DNA of 39,969 nucleotides from the NCBI GenBank assembly GCA_051000345.1, contig JBPCOJ010000033.1, positions 1 to 39,969 on the forward strand, given 5' to 3'. Below are positions 31,520 to 39,969 of the stretch, piece by piece. Source of the DNA: JBHENC01 sp051000345 (GTDB taxonomy: Bacteria > Acidobacteriota > Blastocatellia > Pyrinomonadales > Pyrinomonadaceae). The translations under genes were made by a program, and so were the position numbers. The number at the start of each line of letters is the position of its first letter. Position 1 is the stretch's first letter. The notes beneath the pieces were generated by a model that worked only from the letters and a program-made list of their open reading frames with translations, was not told the DNA's origin and ran no database searches.

Positions 31520-32586
31520 AATCCTACGACGCAATTTTACTTGTCAGTTTCGGCGGGCCGGAAGGCATGAACGATGTCATGCCGTTTCTCGAAAACGTGC
31601 TGCGCGGCAGAAACGTTCCGCCCGAAAGAATGCACGCCGTCGCGCAGCACTACGAACTATTCGGCGGCGTCAGCCCGATCAATGAACAAAATCGAAAATT
31701 GATTGCGGCGCTTGAATCCGAATTAGAAACACACGGGCTGCATTTGCCTGTTTACTGGGGCAACCGTAATTGGCAACCGCTGCTCGCAGACACGTTGCAG
31801 CAAATGAAAGCCGACGGTGTCAAACGCGCGCTTGCTTTCGTCACATCCGCTTACAGTTCTTATTCCGGTTGCAGGCAATACCGCGAAGACATCATGCGCG
31901 CGCAAGCGGCGGCGGGCGCAGAGGATTTGCAGATAGACAAGCTGCGCGTCTTTTACAATCATCCCGGATTCATCGAACCGAACATCGAAAACCTACGCGC
32001 GGCACTCGAAGAGATTCCTGTAGAACAACGCGCGACGACTCGCATCGCGTTCACGGCGCACAGCATTCCGCAATCAATGGCGTCGAATTGCGCGTATCAG
32101 GATCAGCTTACAGAAACCTGTCGCTTGATTGCCGAGGGTCTCGGACATGCGCAGTGGCAACTCGTTTTTCAAAGCCGCAGCGGATCGCCCGCGCAGCCTT
32201 GGCTCGAACCGGACATCTGCGATCATCTCAAACACTTGAAAGCAAACGGAGTCGAGGATGTCATCATCGCGCCCGTCGGCTTTATCTCCGATCACATGGA
32301 AGTGCTTTACGATCTGGACACTGAAGCGCGCCAACTTTGCGAAGAAATCGAGTTGAATATGGTTCGCGCGGCAACCGTCGGCGCGCATCCTTTGTTCATC
32401 GGGATGATACGCGAATTGATTCAAGAACGAATGAGCGACGATCCGATTCGCCGCGCGCTCGGCACACGCGGCGCGAACCACGACGTATGCCCGTCGGACT
32501 GCTGCTTGATGGGCGCAATGAGACCCACACATCAAAGTGTCAGCCAAACCACCGGCCAAAACGCACCGGCTGCCGCGCGGCAATGA
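31498..32586 (+). CDS. hemH: Ferrochelatase (probably coproporphyrin type)
   Basis: Inserts Fe2+ into the porphyrin. Seen in 362 aa: SYDAILLVSFGGPEG, AFVTSAYSSYSGCRQY, TAHSIPQSM with the catalytic His, FQSRSGSPAQPW, VGFISDHMEVLYDLDTEA with the conserved His and Glu, and a C-terminal CPSDCC cluster suited to a [2Fe-2S] site of the kind described for several bacterial coproporphyrin ferrochelatases. The hemE-hemH-hemY order, as in Bacillus, favours coproporphyrin as substrate; that is inference. Start is ambiguous: ATG 31498 or 31513, both inside the tandem repeat and without a ribosome site. The stop overlaps hemY as ATGA. Confidence 0.94.
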   Translation: MNQFLMNQSYDAILLVSFGGPEGMNDVMPFLENVLRGRNVPPERMHAVAQHYELFGGVSPINEQNRKLIAALESELETHGLHLPVYWGNRNWQPLLADTLQQMKADGVKRALAFVTSAYSSYSGCRQYREDIMRAQAAAGAEDLQIDKLRVFYNHPGFIEPNIENLRAALEEIPVEQRATTRIAFTAHSIPQSMASNCAYQDQLTETCRLIAEGLGHAQWQLVFQSRSGSPAQPWLEPDICDHLKHLKANGVEDVIIAPVGFISDHMEVLYDLDTEARQLCEEIELNMVRAATVGAHPLFIGMIRELIQERMSDDPIRRALGTRGANHDVCPSDCCLMGAMRPTHQSVSQTTGQNAPAAARQ

Positions 32587-34088
32587 TTGAAATTCGCCAG
32601 CCTAAAACTCGCAGAATCGTTGTCATCGGCGGCGGCATCAGCGGCCTTGCGGCGGCGCATCGCTTAATCGAGCGTCGCACGTCGGAAAACCTTTCGCTCG
32701 AAATTTTATTGCTCGAAGCCAGCGGACGGCTCGGCGGCATCATTCGCACGCACACGCGCGACGGATTTTTACTCGAAGGCGGCCCCGATTCGTTTATCTC
32801 CGAAAAACCGGAAGCGATTGCCCTCGCCGAACGCGTCGGAATCAGCGACCAACTTATTGAAACCAACGAAGCGCATCGTCGAAGTTTCATTGTCCGCGGC
32901 GGAAAACTTCACGCGGTTCCCGAAGGCTTTCAACTGCTCGCGCCGTCGCGTTTCTGGCCGTTTGTGACTTCAGGGATTTTCAGTTGGAGCGGCAAGGCGC
33001 GAATGGCGCTCGATCTCGTGTTGCCGAAGCGCGCGGCGGCGAATGGCAGCGACGATGAAAGCCTTGCGCATTTCGTCCGGCGTAGATTCGGGCAAGAAGC
33101 GCTCGAACGCATCGCGCAGCCGATGGTCGGCGGCATCTATACGGCAGACCCGGAGCAACTTAGTTTGCGCGCGACGATGCCGCGTTTTCTGGAGATGGAG
33201 AAGGCGCACGGAAGTCTGATTCGCGCGATGTGGCGCGCGCGGCGCAAGCAAAGCATTGAAGCTTCGCGCGGCACAAGCGGCGCGCGTTACAGTCTGTTTC
33301 TTTCATTCAAAGACGGAATGCAAACGCTTGTCGAAGCAGTCGCCGCGAAGCTGCCGGAGACGAGCGTGCGATTGAATGAGAGCGTTACCGCGCTGCGATA
33401 CGATGAAGCGGCACAGCGTTGGAAAATACGCACGGGCGCGAATGAAACGATTGAGGCGGACGCCGTGTGCCTCGCCCTTTCGACTTATGCGGCGGCGAAT
33501 TTATTGCGTGAAGTTGATGAGCCGTTGGCTGATGAACTCGACGGCATTCCTTATGCTTCAACGGCGACAATCAATCTCGCCTACAAGCGCGAAGACGTGC
33601 CGCACGCGCTCGACGGTTTCGGTTTTGTCTCGCCTGTTATCGAAGAACGCGCGACGCTTGCCTGCACATTTAGTAGCGTAAAGTTTTCGCATCGCGCGCC
33701 AAAAGGATTCGTGCTGCTGCGCGCGTTCGTCGGCGGCGCATTGCAGCCGGAAAATTTCATGCTTGACGAAGATCGTATTCTGGCAGCAGTGCGCGAAGAT
33801 TTACGCCTCTTGCTCGGCATCGAACGAGCGCCGCTCTTTTCTTCCATCGAAAGATGGCCGCGTTCGATGCCGCAGTATCATCTAGGCCACCTCGAAAAAG
33901 TGGCGCGCATCAACTCGCGTCTCTCTTCTTTCCCGACGCTCAAACTCGCGGGCAATGCTTACGGCGGCGCGGGCATTCCAGACTCCATACGCAGCGGCGA
34001 AAAAGCTGCCGACGAGATTTTATCCAACCTCGATGAACCGAGGCGAGTTTCAATTACCTCGCAAATTCAATCTGCAAATTCAATCTAA
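32583..34088 (+). CDS. hemY: Protoporphyrinogen/coproporphyrinogen III oxidase (HemY type)
   Basis: FAD-dependent oxygen-using oxidase that aromatises the porphyrinogen before or after iron insertion. Seen in 501 aa: Rossmann FAD motif RIVVIGGGISGLAAAHRL, ASGRLGGIIRT, the substrate-site FLLEGGPDSFISEKPEA, RRFGQEALERIAQPMVGGIYT, and the C-terminal FAD motif LKLAGNAYGGAGIPDSI. Start ATG 32583 overlaps the hemH stop; the frame is open for another 82 codons upstream but that is inside hemH. It ends with a 4-bp overlap against the convergent DUF58 gene. Confidence 0.95.
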   Translation: MIEIRQPKTRRIVVIGGGISGLAAAHRLIERRTSENLSLEILLLEASGRLGGIIRTHTRDGFLLEGGPDSFISEKPEAIALAERVGISDQLIETNEAHRRSFIVRGGKLHAVPEGFQLLAPSRFWPFVTSGIFSWSGKARMALDLVLPKRAAANGSDDESLAHFVRRRFGQEALERIAQPMVGGIYTADPEQLSLRATMPRFLEMEKAHGSLIRAMWRARRKQSIEASRGTSGARYSLFLSFKDGMQTLVEAVAAKLPETSVRLNESVTALRYDEAAQRWKIRTGANETIEADAVCLALSTYAAANLLREVDEPLADELDGIPYASTATINLAYKREDVPHALDGFGFVSPVIEERATLACTFSSVKFSHRAPKGFVLLRAFVGGALQPENFMLDEDRILAAVREDLRLLLGIERAPLFSSIERWPRSMPQYHLGHLEKVARINSRLSSFPTLKLAGNAYGGAGIPDSIRSGEKAADEILSNLDEPRRVSITSQIQSANSI

Positions 34089-35464
34089 AGATAAATTACG
34101 TGCGCAGTGCGCCAGATGTCTGTGGGTATTGAACCGGGCGCGGCGGTCGTGAGCAGAATACTGTAATCGCGGTCAGCTAAGGTTGAAGCAGTATTGCCGT
34201 AAAGCGGCGCGAGGGAGTGGGTAACAAGTGCGTCTTTGTCGATTGCAGAATTGATGCAGTGCGGCGTAACCAGCGCGAGGCGTTTCAGGCAGTCGTATAA
34301 ATGATCGCGGCCTTTGCCGTACTGTCCCGCATCATTGCCGAGCGTGAGGCGCACTTCGGCGTGTTCATCTATAAAGTGCGCGACGAACGAAGCAGTGCGC
34401 GTCACGCCCTGTTCAAAACGCCGTATTAAATCTTTGTCGTTTTCTTCGCCGACGATGCGCGTGTCGAAGTGTATGGTGATGCGGCGTTCGTCTTCGGCCA
34501 TGAACTCGCGCACGACTAAGCGGCTTGCGCGCGCCGTCGCCTTCCAATCAACGTGGCGCAGATCATCCTGCGGCTGGTAATCGCGCAGCGCCAGCAGATC
34601 GTGACCCGCGCCGCGCCGTGCGGAAGCCTGTCGTCCGGCGTTCATCGGCAAGGCGTGTAGCTCGTCGCCGACAATTTCGAGTTTCGGGTAAACGATCAGA
34701 TCGACGTTGCGGGCGGAGAGGCGTATGCGGCGGCGAAAAAAGCCGAACGGAAAACGCGTCGAAAGTTCAAAGCCTGTGATGAGGACGTGTCCGCGCGCGG
34801 GAAACAATTGCTCGCTGCGTTGCTCTGCGGCAGCACGGCGCGGCACGTAAGTGAAATGCGCGAGCGGGCGCTTCACAAACTTGCGCGGCGGGCGTTGGTT
34901 CTTTGCGTTGTTTGATTCAAAGGCGGGGCTGCGTGATTCGACAAGCACGGAGAGCGAAGGCAAAAGCCGTTTCCCGTTGCGCAGCGTGACGATCACGGGC
35001 GCGGTTTCGCCCGCGAAAATATGATCCGGGAAACGCGCCGAGACGACCAAGTCGCGCAGGCTGACGCGCGCGGCGACCCATGCGATGAACAGCGTCGAAG
35101 CGAGCACTGAAAAGACCATGAACAACAAATTATTGCCGGTGCTCCACGCGGCGAAAGCGACGATAGCGACGATGCCTAAGAAAATCACGCCGCCCGCCGT
35201 CACCGCAAACGGAAAGTCGAAGCCGTTGAATTCCCTACGCGACGAACGCACGAGCGGCGGCACGACGAGCAGCGAAATCAGCGCGACGAAAACGAGCGAC
35301 GCGATGGACGCAATGCTCGAAAGCGAAAAGTCTCCGGCACGCCGCGCGATCATGGCGATGAGCGCAGACCCTAGCCCGCACATGACAAGCAGCGTACCGA
35401 GAATGGCATTGCGCCACCCTCTGAATTCGCGCAGATGCGGCGGCAACTTTTCCTTGAGAGACAT
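34085..35464 (-). CDS. DUF58-domain membrane protein (MoxR-associated)
   Basis: 459 aa. Seen: two hydrophobic helical pairs near the N-terminus (about 20-40 and 55-70, then 88-135), followed by a soluble region with a beta-rich domain and then the DUF58 core around GAGHDLLALRDYQPQDDLRHVDWKA and RLVVREFMAED. DUF58 proteins occur next to MoxR AAA ATPases and are thought to act with them in folding, complex assembly or envelope functions. Its moxR gene is present 1.1 kb upstream, but an unrelated HEAT-repeat gene lies between. Start ATG 35464. Its stop overlaps the end of hemY. Confidence 0.92.
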   Translation of the reverse strand: MSLKEKLPPHLREFRGWRNAILGTLLVMCGLGSALIAMIARRAGDFSLSSIASIASLVFVALISLLVVPPLVRSSRREFNGFDFPFAVTAGGVIFLGIVAIVAFAAWSTGNNLLFMVFSVLASTLFIAWVAARVSLRDLVVSARFPDHIFAGETAPVIVTLRNGKRLLPSLSVLVESRSPAFESNNAKNQRPPRKFVKRPLAHFTYVPRRAAAEQRSEQLFPARGHVLITGFELSTRFPFGFFRRRIRLSARNVDLIVYPKLEIVGDELHALPMNAGRQASARRGAGHDLLALRDYQPQDDLRHVDWKATARASRLVVREFMAEDERRITIHFDTRIVGEENDKDLIRRFEQGVTRTASFVAHFIDEHAEVRLTLGNDAGQYGKGRDHLYDCLKRLALVTPHCINSAIDKDALVTHSLAPLYGNTASTLADRDYSILLTTAAPGSIPTDIWRTAHVIYL

Positions 35465-35626
35465 GATGGAGAAACAGTGAGTTACAAAAGATGAATGAAG
35501 CGTGATAACACCAAGTTAATGGAAGGCTCGTAACCAACGTCCGGTTGCGAGGAGTTGCTAGACATTGGCTTTCGCTTCAAACACTCTGCTCAAAGGTGAA
35601 TAATAAGCGATTGCGAAGAGTTAAGT
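35465..35626. other. Spacer between DUF58 and HEAT-repeat genes
   Basis: 162 bp, more A/T-rich than the flanking genes. No gene, hairpin or promoter of note was seen. Confidence 0.4.
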
Positions 35627-36562
35627 TCATCTTAAATCTTCATACGGGTTGAATTGGTTTTTTCGTATTGACATCTTTCGATTAGAGGATTTCAACACTA
35701 TATGAACGCTAAAAGGACTTTTTGCATCTGGGATTGATCTAAAGTCTCGAACTGGCTCACCGCCCATTCGTAACGCGCGAATCAAGCCGAGATTGCCGTG
35801 AAGGAACTCAGGGCTTTGATTCACCTTTTCCTCGAATCCCGGTTTTGCTTCCGCCTCTAATCCTTCCGGTGTATAACCGCTTTTACGCCTTTCGAGCACT
35901 TCAAGCGCAGCCTTTCGTAATCTAGCGTTTGAACTCTTCGCGGCTTCGTTTAAGGCCGGAATGTTTTCATTGTGTATCTGCATGAATGCCTCAGCCGATA
36001 CTCCGCTTACTATTTTGTCATCGTCAGCGAGAGCCGAAGCTAGCGCCGTCAAAGAATTGTATAAGGGTTGAATAAGAGCCGGAGGTAGAAACGCACCGTT
36101 CTCGTTCAATTCTTCTAAAGCAAAAGCCGCACTGCGCCGTACAAAAACGTCTTCGTCCTTCAGCATTCCGGCAAGCGTGTTTATTCCTGAACTAGAAAGT
36201 GCCATCACATAAGAAGCATACCGTCGAACCTCTTTCCGTTCCCCTTTGTTTCTGGCAATTTCGGCAAGGGTTTTTAATGCAAGTTGGTTTTCAGGCTCAA
36301 TGTTTAGAAGCACTCTCGCGGCATAAACTTGCGCGTATCCGGTCTGGTTTTTAAGTGTTTCCTTAATTAATGGAACAACGTCTTTCCCGAATTTTGATAA
36401 AGCCTGTAAAGCCTCGGATCGCACTGCGTCATTATCGCTACTAAATTTGGCAAGTAGATGTTGGACATCCGCTGAATCATGTTTTGCCGTGTCTTGTGCA
36501 AAGCTAACACAAAAGGTTGAAAGTAATAGAGCGATTGTATAAGCGATAGATAGCATTTTCAT
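35627..36562 (-). CDS. Exported HEAT-repeat protein
   Basis: 311 aa from ATG 36562 (GGGAG 11 nt upstream); a further 19 codons are open but would displace the signal peptide. Seen: signal sequence SIAYTIALLLSTFCVSFAQ, then at least four HEAT-like helical repeats, e.g. SSDNDAVRSEALQALSKFG, ALKTLAEIARNKGERKEVRR, LKDEDVFVRRSAAFALEEL and SSNARLRKAALEVLERR. The C-terminal 80 residues are not repeat-like. HEAT scaffolds bind other proteins. The gene is visibly more A/T-rich than its neighbours and interrupts the usual moxR-DUF58 pairing, so it may be a later insertion. Function unknown. Confidence 0.8.
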   Translation of the reverse strand: MKMLSIAYTIALLLSTFCVSFAQDTAKHDSADVQHLLAKFSSDNDAVRSEALQALSKFGKDVVPLIKETLKNQTGYAQVYAARVLLNIEPENQLALKTLAEIARNKGERKEVRRYASYVMALSSSGINTLAGMLKDEDVFVRRSAAFALEELNENGAFLPPALIQPLYNSLTALASALADDDKIVSGVSAEAFMQIHNENIPALNEAAKSSNARLRKAALEVLERRKSGYTPEGLEAEAKPGFEEKVNQSPEFLHGNLGLIRALRMGGEPVRDFRSIPDAKSPFSVHIVLKSSNRKMSIRKNQFNPYEDLR

Positions 36563-36644
36563 ATCATTGACTCCCAAAGAAAACACATAACTTGTGGTTA
36601 TCCTCTCCGTACTATCCATTGCTGCGCGCTCATCGTTTGTTTTA

Positions 36645-37631
36645 TCAGAGCGGGACGCTGATCGTTTTCATTATTTCATTGAGCGCGGCTTCGGCTTCTT
36701 CGCTGCGGCGTAGGTGCGAGGAAAAGCGCGAGCTGACAACAAGCCTGTGCGCGAAGACGGGCAGCACAAGCCGCTTGATGTCGTCCGGCACGCAGTAGAG
36801 GCGGTCTTCCGTGACGGCGAGCGCCTGCGCCGCACGAAATAGATTGAGCGTTCCGCGCGGGCTGACGCCGAGATCGAGCATCTCCGACGCGCGTGTTGCC
36901 GAGACGATGCGCATCAGGTAATCGACGAGCGCATCGTCAACGGAAACTTCGGCGACTCTGCGTTGCAATTCCAGCACGTCCGCGCCCGTCATCACAGGGC
37001 GAAGTTCATCGAGCGGGTTAGAGCGTTCGCGTTCGCGCAGGATTTGTTTTTCGTCTTCCGCGCCCGGATAGCCGACGCGCAAGCGCAGCATAAAGCGATC
37101 AAGCTGGGATTCCGGCAGCGGGTATGTGCCGTGATGCTCAATCGGATTCTGTGTTGCGACGACGATAAAGGGCGCGGGCAGTTTGCGCGTCGTGCCTTCG
37201 ACGGTGACGTGTCCTTCGGCCATTGCTTCAAGCAGCGCGGATTGCGTTTTCGGCGTGGTGCGGTTGATTTCGTCGGCGAGCACGATGTTGGCGAAGACGG
37301 GGCCGGGACGCCACTCGAATTCGCCCGCGCGCTGGTTGTAAATGGAAAGGCCTATGACATCGGAAGGCAGCAGATCGGAAGTAAATTGGATGCGTTGAAA
37401 CGTGCAGTCGAGCGCGCGCGCCAGAGATTGGGCGAGAGTGGTTTTCCCGACGCCGGGCACGTCTTCAATTAAGAGATGCCCGCCCGCGAGCAAAGCGACG
37501 AGGGCGAGCCGCACGGTTTCCGGCTTGCCTTTGATGACGCTCTCGATGGCCGTCTGGAGCCGCAGTATTTTTTCGCCCGTGTCAATCGCCAGCGTCGCTC
37601 GATCTGTGTTCGCCGTCTCGACTTGCCGCAT
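36645..37631 (-). CDS. MoxR-family AAA+ ATPase
   Basis: 328 aa. Seen: Walker A GVPGVGKTTLAQSLA, Walker B FANIVLADEINR, sensor region ATQNPIEHHGTYPLPESQLDRFM, and the C-terminal lid SPRGTLNLFRAAQALA. MoxR proteins act as ATP-driven chaperones with DUF58 and often VWA-domain proteins. Start ATG 37631 follows GGGAG 14 nt upstream. The DUF58 partner is downstream on the same strand after the HEAT gene. No VWA gene is in view. Confidence 0.95.
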   Translation of the reverse strand: MRQVETANTDRATLAIDTGEKILRLQTAIESVIKGKPETVRLALVALLAGGHLLIEDVPGVGKTTLAQSLARALDCTFQRIQFTSDLLPSDVIGLSIYNQRAGEFEWRPGPVFANIVLADEINRTTPKTQSALLEAMAEGHVTVEGTTRKLPAPFIVVATQNPIEHHGTYPLPESQLDRFMLRLRVGYPGAEDEKQILRERERSNPLDELRPVMTGADVLELQRRVAEVSVDDALVDYLMRIVSATRASEMLDLGVSPRGTLNLFRAAQALAVTEDRLYCVPDDIKRLVLPVFAHRLVVSSRFSSHLRRSEEAEAALNEIMKTISVPL

Positions 37632-37904
37632 AAAAGATTTTTTCTCCCGCGCTCTTGCTGCCGCTTATTCTACATGCACGGAAAGGCTGCCGCACGCGCA
37701 CGTCGCCGTTTCGTTTCTTTTTCAAAGTTTTTTGAACGCTCGCGGCGTGGTTTTCGATTAAACTTTCGGCGGATGACGCGGGCGGCTCGTCTATTGTAAT
37801 ATACCGGCTTGCCGGAATCGTGTTTGTCATCGCTTTGCATCGGCGCGCGAACTTTTCGGAACTATGCAGCGTCCGATACGTGAACTAATTCGGAGGAAAC
37901 ATAT
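37632..37904. other. Divergent spacer between moxR and pilin genes
   Basis: 273 bp holding the two 5' regions. A strong ribosome site CGGAGGAAAC (37891-37900) precedes the pilin ATG by 5 nt. I could not find a convincing sigma-54 (GG-N10-GC) or sigma-70 promoter for the pilin gene. Confidence 0.4.
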
Positions 37905-38384
37905 ATGCTACGCCACACAAGACAGCGAAAAAATGAACAGGGTTTTTCGCTTATAGAGTTGCTTATCGTCGTCGCCATTATCGGCATTTTAATCGCTATT
38001 ATCGTTCCCGCTTATCAGGGAACCGTTCGTAAAGCGAATGACACGAACGCCATCGGCACGCTCGAAGCGATCAAGAAGGAACAGATCGGTTATGCGCAGG
38101 ACAAGCGCGGCAACTACGGAACTTTTGACGAACTTCTGAAGGCTGGCTATCTCAACGATAAGTTTTCAGGAGAAGCACCCGTCGTGCAAGGCTATATCTT
38201 CACGATGAAGGTCGTAGCGAAAGGCTCCGGCAACCAGACGGCTTTTTATAGCGTCAACGCCGATCCGCAACAGATCGGAGGAGTCGGAGCGACGGGAACC
38301 CATCATTATTATATCGACAGCAATCTCAGCAACATTCGCGTGAACGACGAGCAACCTGCATCAGCCAGCGATCCGGCTTTGTAG
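37905..38384 (+). CDS. Type IV pilin-like prepilin (major pilin candidate)
   Basis: 159 aa. Seen: a 13-residue basic leader (MLRHTRQRKNEQG) cut by prepilin peptidase before Phe, then FSLIELLIVVAIIGILIAII with the conserved Glu5, followed by a globular head of about 115 residues (VPAYQGTVRKANDTNAIGTL, GNYGTFDELLKAGYL). The head resembles pseudopilins and short pilins more than long bundle pilins. There is no Cys pair at the C-terminus. No other pilus assembly gene is in the window. A strong ribosome site suggests high expression, as expected for a structural subunit. Confidence 0.9.
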   Translation: MLRHTRQRKNEQGFSLIELLIVVAIIGILIAIIVPAYQGTVRKANDTNAIGTLEAIKKEQIGYAQDKRGNYGTFDELLKAGYLNDKFSGEAPVVQGYIFTMKVVAKGSGNQTAFYSVNADPQQIGGVGATGTHHYYIDSNLSNIRVNDEQPASASDPAL

Positions 38385-38417
38385 CACATGACTACTGCCA
38401 TACACTTTGGTGCTCGC

Positions 38418-38446
38418 TTGACGCTCACGTAGTGCCTTGCTAGCAT
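38418..38446 (+). promoter_or_regulatory. Sigma-70-type promoter of tRNA-Val
   Basis: TTGACG (38418-38423), 17-bp spacer, TAGCAT (38441-38446) with an upstream TGC, giving a start close to the tRNA 5' end at 38469. Confidence 0.65.
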
Positions 38447-38468
38447 GTCGCATCCTTTTCCTGCCGAC

Positions 38469-38540
<72 letters not shown>

Positions 38541-38558
38541 TCAAAATTTATATTACGA

Positions 38559-38586
38559 AAAAGCAGCCGCAAACACGGCTGCTTTT
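38559..38586 (+). terminator. Intrinsic terminator of tRNA-Val
   Basis: Stem AAAAGCAGCCG (38559-38569) / CGGCTGCTTTT (38576-38586), 6-nt loop, ending in a T4 run. About 19 bp after the tRNA. Confidence 0.85.
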
Positions 38587-39147
38587 CTACAGGCGCTCAC
38601 AAAATCTGCCAAACACCGGAACTTAGAAAGCAAACTCTTATCCAGGCCGTTGCCGGAAGTGGCTGCACTTCCGATTGTAGGTGTCAATTAGGAATTTGCC
38701 GCCGACCATGAAGTGAAAGACAAGGACAACTCGATACGCGGAAGTTTTCGCAACCTCGAACGCTAGCAGCCTCACTATGCTGTATTAAGCTCTAATCGAG
38801 GCAAGTGGAACTAGCAATACGCCAATCTTCGAGAAACTAAAATGGATGAGATTCTATTGAGACTTTGAATCGCAACGCGGGTGTTTGAGGTTAATAAATG
38901 CGAGCGCAACACGCAAAGGATTTCTGTAAGAGCCGTCTGATGACTGCGAACAGGCCTGTGTCGTTAAAAGAGGGATAGCTATATCCATCATCCGCAATTT
39001 TTAACTTCCAAATCAAGCTCTTTATAGCAATACTGCGCCGCACTTCTCAGCGGGCGTTCCTTAGTCATCGGGACAAAATTTTCAGGATACGAATGGCAAC
39101 GCCATTAAGGATTCTGGAGAGCCGAGATTACAAGGATGGGCTATCTA
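38587..39147. other. Noncoding spacer before the IS element
   Basis: About 560 bp without a supported gene in any frame; stops are frequent. It holds a small hairpin GGAAGTG/CACTTCC (38656-38673) and, at 39078-39140, three spaced words containing AGGAT (TTTTCAGGAT, ATTAAGGATT, ATTACAAGGAT) that look like a degenerate short repeat. It is more A/T-rich than the rest, and may be decayed mobile DNA. Confidence 0.4.
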
Positions 39148-39969
39148 AAGTGCTCCCCAAAAGCAAGACCAAAATTCGGTCAATTCAAGGTGGTTTCCGC
39201 TGCTTGTTTTATGCCGTGCCGATAGACCGTTTCCGGCGTCTTGTAAGCCAACGATTGATGAAGGCGCTCGCGATTATAAAACTCGAAGTATTGATGCAAG
39301 CTCTTCATTGCATCTGATGCGTGGCGATAATCTTTCAAATAAACTTCTTCATACTTGACCGACCGCCACAATCGCTCGACGAAGATGTTATCCAGTCCCC
39401 GCCCTCGCCCATCCATGCTGATAGAAATCCCGTGCGCTTTCAGTCGCTCTGTAAAAAACAAACTCGTAAACTGTGCGCCCTGATCCGAATTGAATACTTC
39501 CGGCGCGGCTTGTTGCAACGCGCGATCAAGCGCCGCGATCACCTTAGCTGCTCTCCAACGTATTGGAGACTTCCCATGAGAGCACATAGCGGCTATGCCA
39601 ATCGATGATCGCCACCAGATAGATGAAGCCCGCGCGCAGGCGGATAGAGGTGATGTCGGTTGACCATACTTGATTGACTCGCGCAATCTCCACGCCCCGT
39701 AGAAGGTAGGGGTAAACTTGTACCCCCGCTCTTGGCTGGCTCAAAGACGGCTTCGGATAGATCGCCACTAAGCCCATTTTACGCAGCAATCGACGCACCC
39801 GCTTTTCATTGACCGGGTAGCCTTGACTTTCAAGCCACGCCGTCATGCGTCGCACGCCGTAGAATGGGTAGCGCGTGTATTGCTCATCGAGCAGCCGCAT
39901 CAGTAACAGGTTCTCGACCGTCTCGGCGCGCCGCGCGTAATACAGGTGAGACCGGTTCACTCCTAATAA
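39148..39969 (-). mobile_element. IS3-family insertion sequence, left end to window edge
   Basis: Contains the transposase OrfB of an IS3-family element in the minus direction, with its 3' end about 30 bp from a plausible terminal sequence GTGCTCCCC (39149-39157). The other end and OrfA lie beyond the window, so the inverted repeats cannot be compared and the exact boundary is uncertain. Confidence 0.6.
39180..39969 (-). pseudogene. IS3-family transposase OrfB, frameshifted and cut by the window edge
   Basis: The rve-type (DDE) integrase core is split over two frames. The first segment (GTG 39960 to stop 39544) has NRSHLYYARR, YPFYGVRRMTAWL and NQVWSTDITSIRL with the first catalytic Asp; the second (frame to 39180) has EVFNSDQGAQFTS with the second Asp and NIFVERLWRSVKYEEVYL with the catalytic Glu, then HQSLAYKTPETVYRH. 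Joining them needs a one-base change near 39545-39560. A programmed shift is not expected within the DDE core, so the copy is probably inactive. Reading upstream of the GTG is also open (LLGV), so OrfB continues past the right edge. Confidence 0.85.

Noticed and set aside
37800..37890. Sigma-54 promoter for the pilin gene
   Set aside because: The best candidate (around TGTCATCGCTTTGCA) lacks the essential GG of the -24 element.

Overview
This is a GC-rich chromosomal window from a Gram-negative-type bacterium. The best guess is an Acidobacteriota member, possibly class Blastocatellia. That rests on gene content: SecDF/YajC, a TonB-family protein, a DUF5916 outer-membrane protein, an ECF-sigma/anti-sigma cluster with DUF4097 adhesins, type IV pilin, MoxR/DUF58 and many short palindromic intergenic repeats. 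The assignment is inference; no rRNA is present.

Layout. 1-10818 (minus strand) is housekeeping: der (GTPase), a soluble four-GAF histidine kinase, tgt-yajC-secD-secF, and a TonB-family protein running off the left edge. A 138-bp MITE-like element sits between yajC and secD, and other inverted-repeat elements fill several spacers. 11096-12002 (plus) carries a YraN-family nuclease, tRNA-Gly(GCC) and tRNA-Cys(GCA).

12003-18091 (all minus) is a defence island. A 1025-residue fused type IIG restriction-modification enzyme is followed by an array of small two-gene toxin-antitoxin-like cassettes: an unknown pair, an antitoxin/PIN pair, HicBA, VapBC with a frameshifted toxin, and a truncated DUF6883-like remnant beside tRNA-Cys. 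After each of the four two-gene cassettes there is a 90-140 bp copy of the 3' end of the restriction-modification gene, ending in its own stop codon. The tails have diverged from one another, so this looks like stepwise capture of cassettes at the 3' end of the restriction gene. It is the most unusual structure in the window.

18269-22414 (plus) holds a glycine-zipper protein translationally coupled to a GGDEF-like protein (frameshifted before a zinc ribbon), then a pair of M16 peptidase subunits with complementary catalytic halves. 22557-30163 (minus) is an envelope-stress type cluster: ECF sigma factor, zinc anti-sigma factor, two DUF4097 beta-repeat proteins flanking an exported HExxH metallopeptidase, and a DUF5916 outer-membrane protein.

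30294-34088 (plus) is hemE-hemH-hemY, the gene order typical of the coproporphyrin-dependent haem route. 34085-37631 (minus) is MoxR and DUF58 split by a HEAT-repeat protein. 37905-38586 has a pilin gene and tRNA-Val(CAC) with its promoter and terminator. The right edge is a frameshifted IS3-family transposase. Several genes (der, the 18269 gene, hemE) have a consensus -10 hexamer only 5-6 nt before the ATG, predicting leaderless transcripts.
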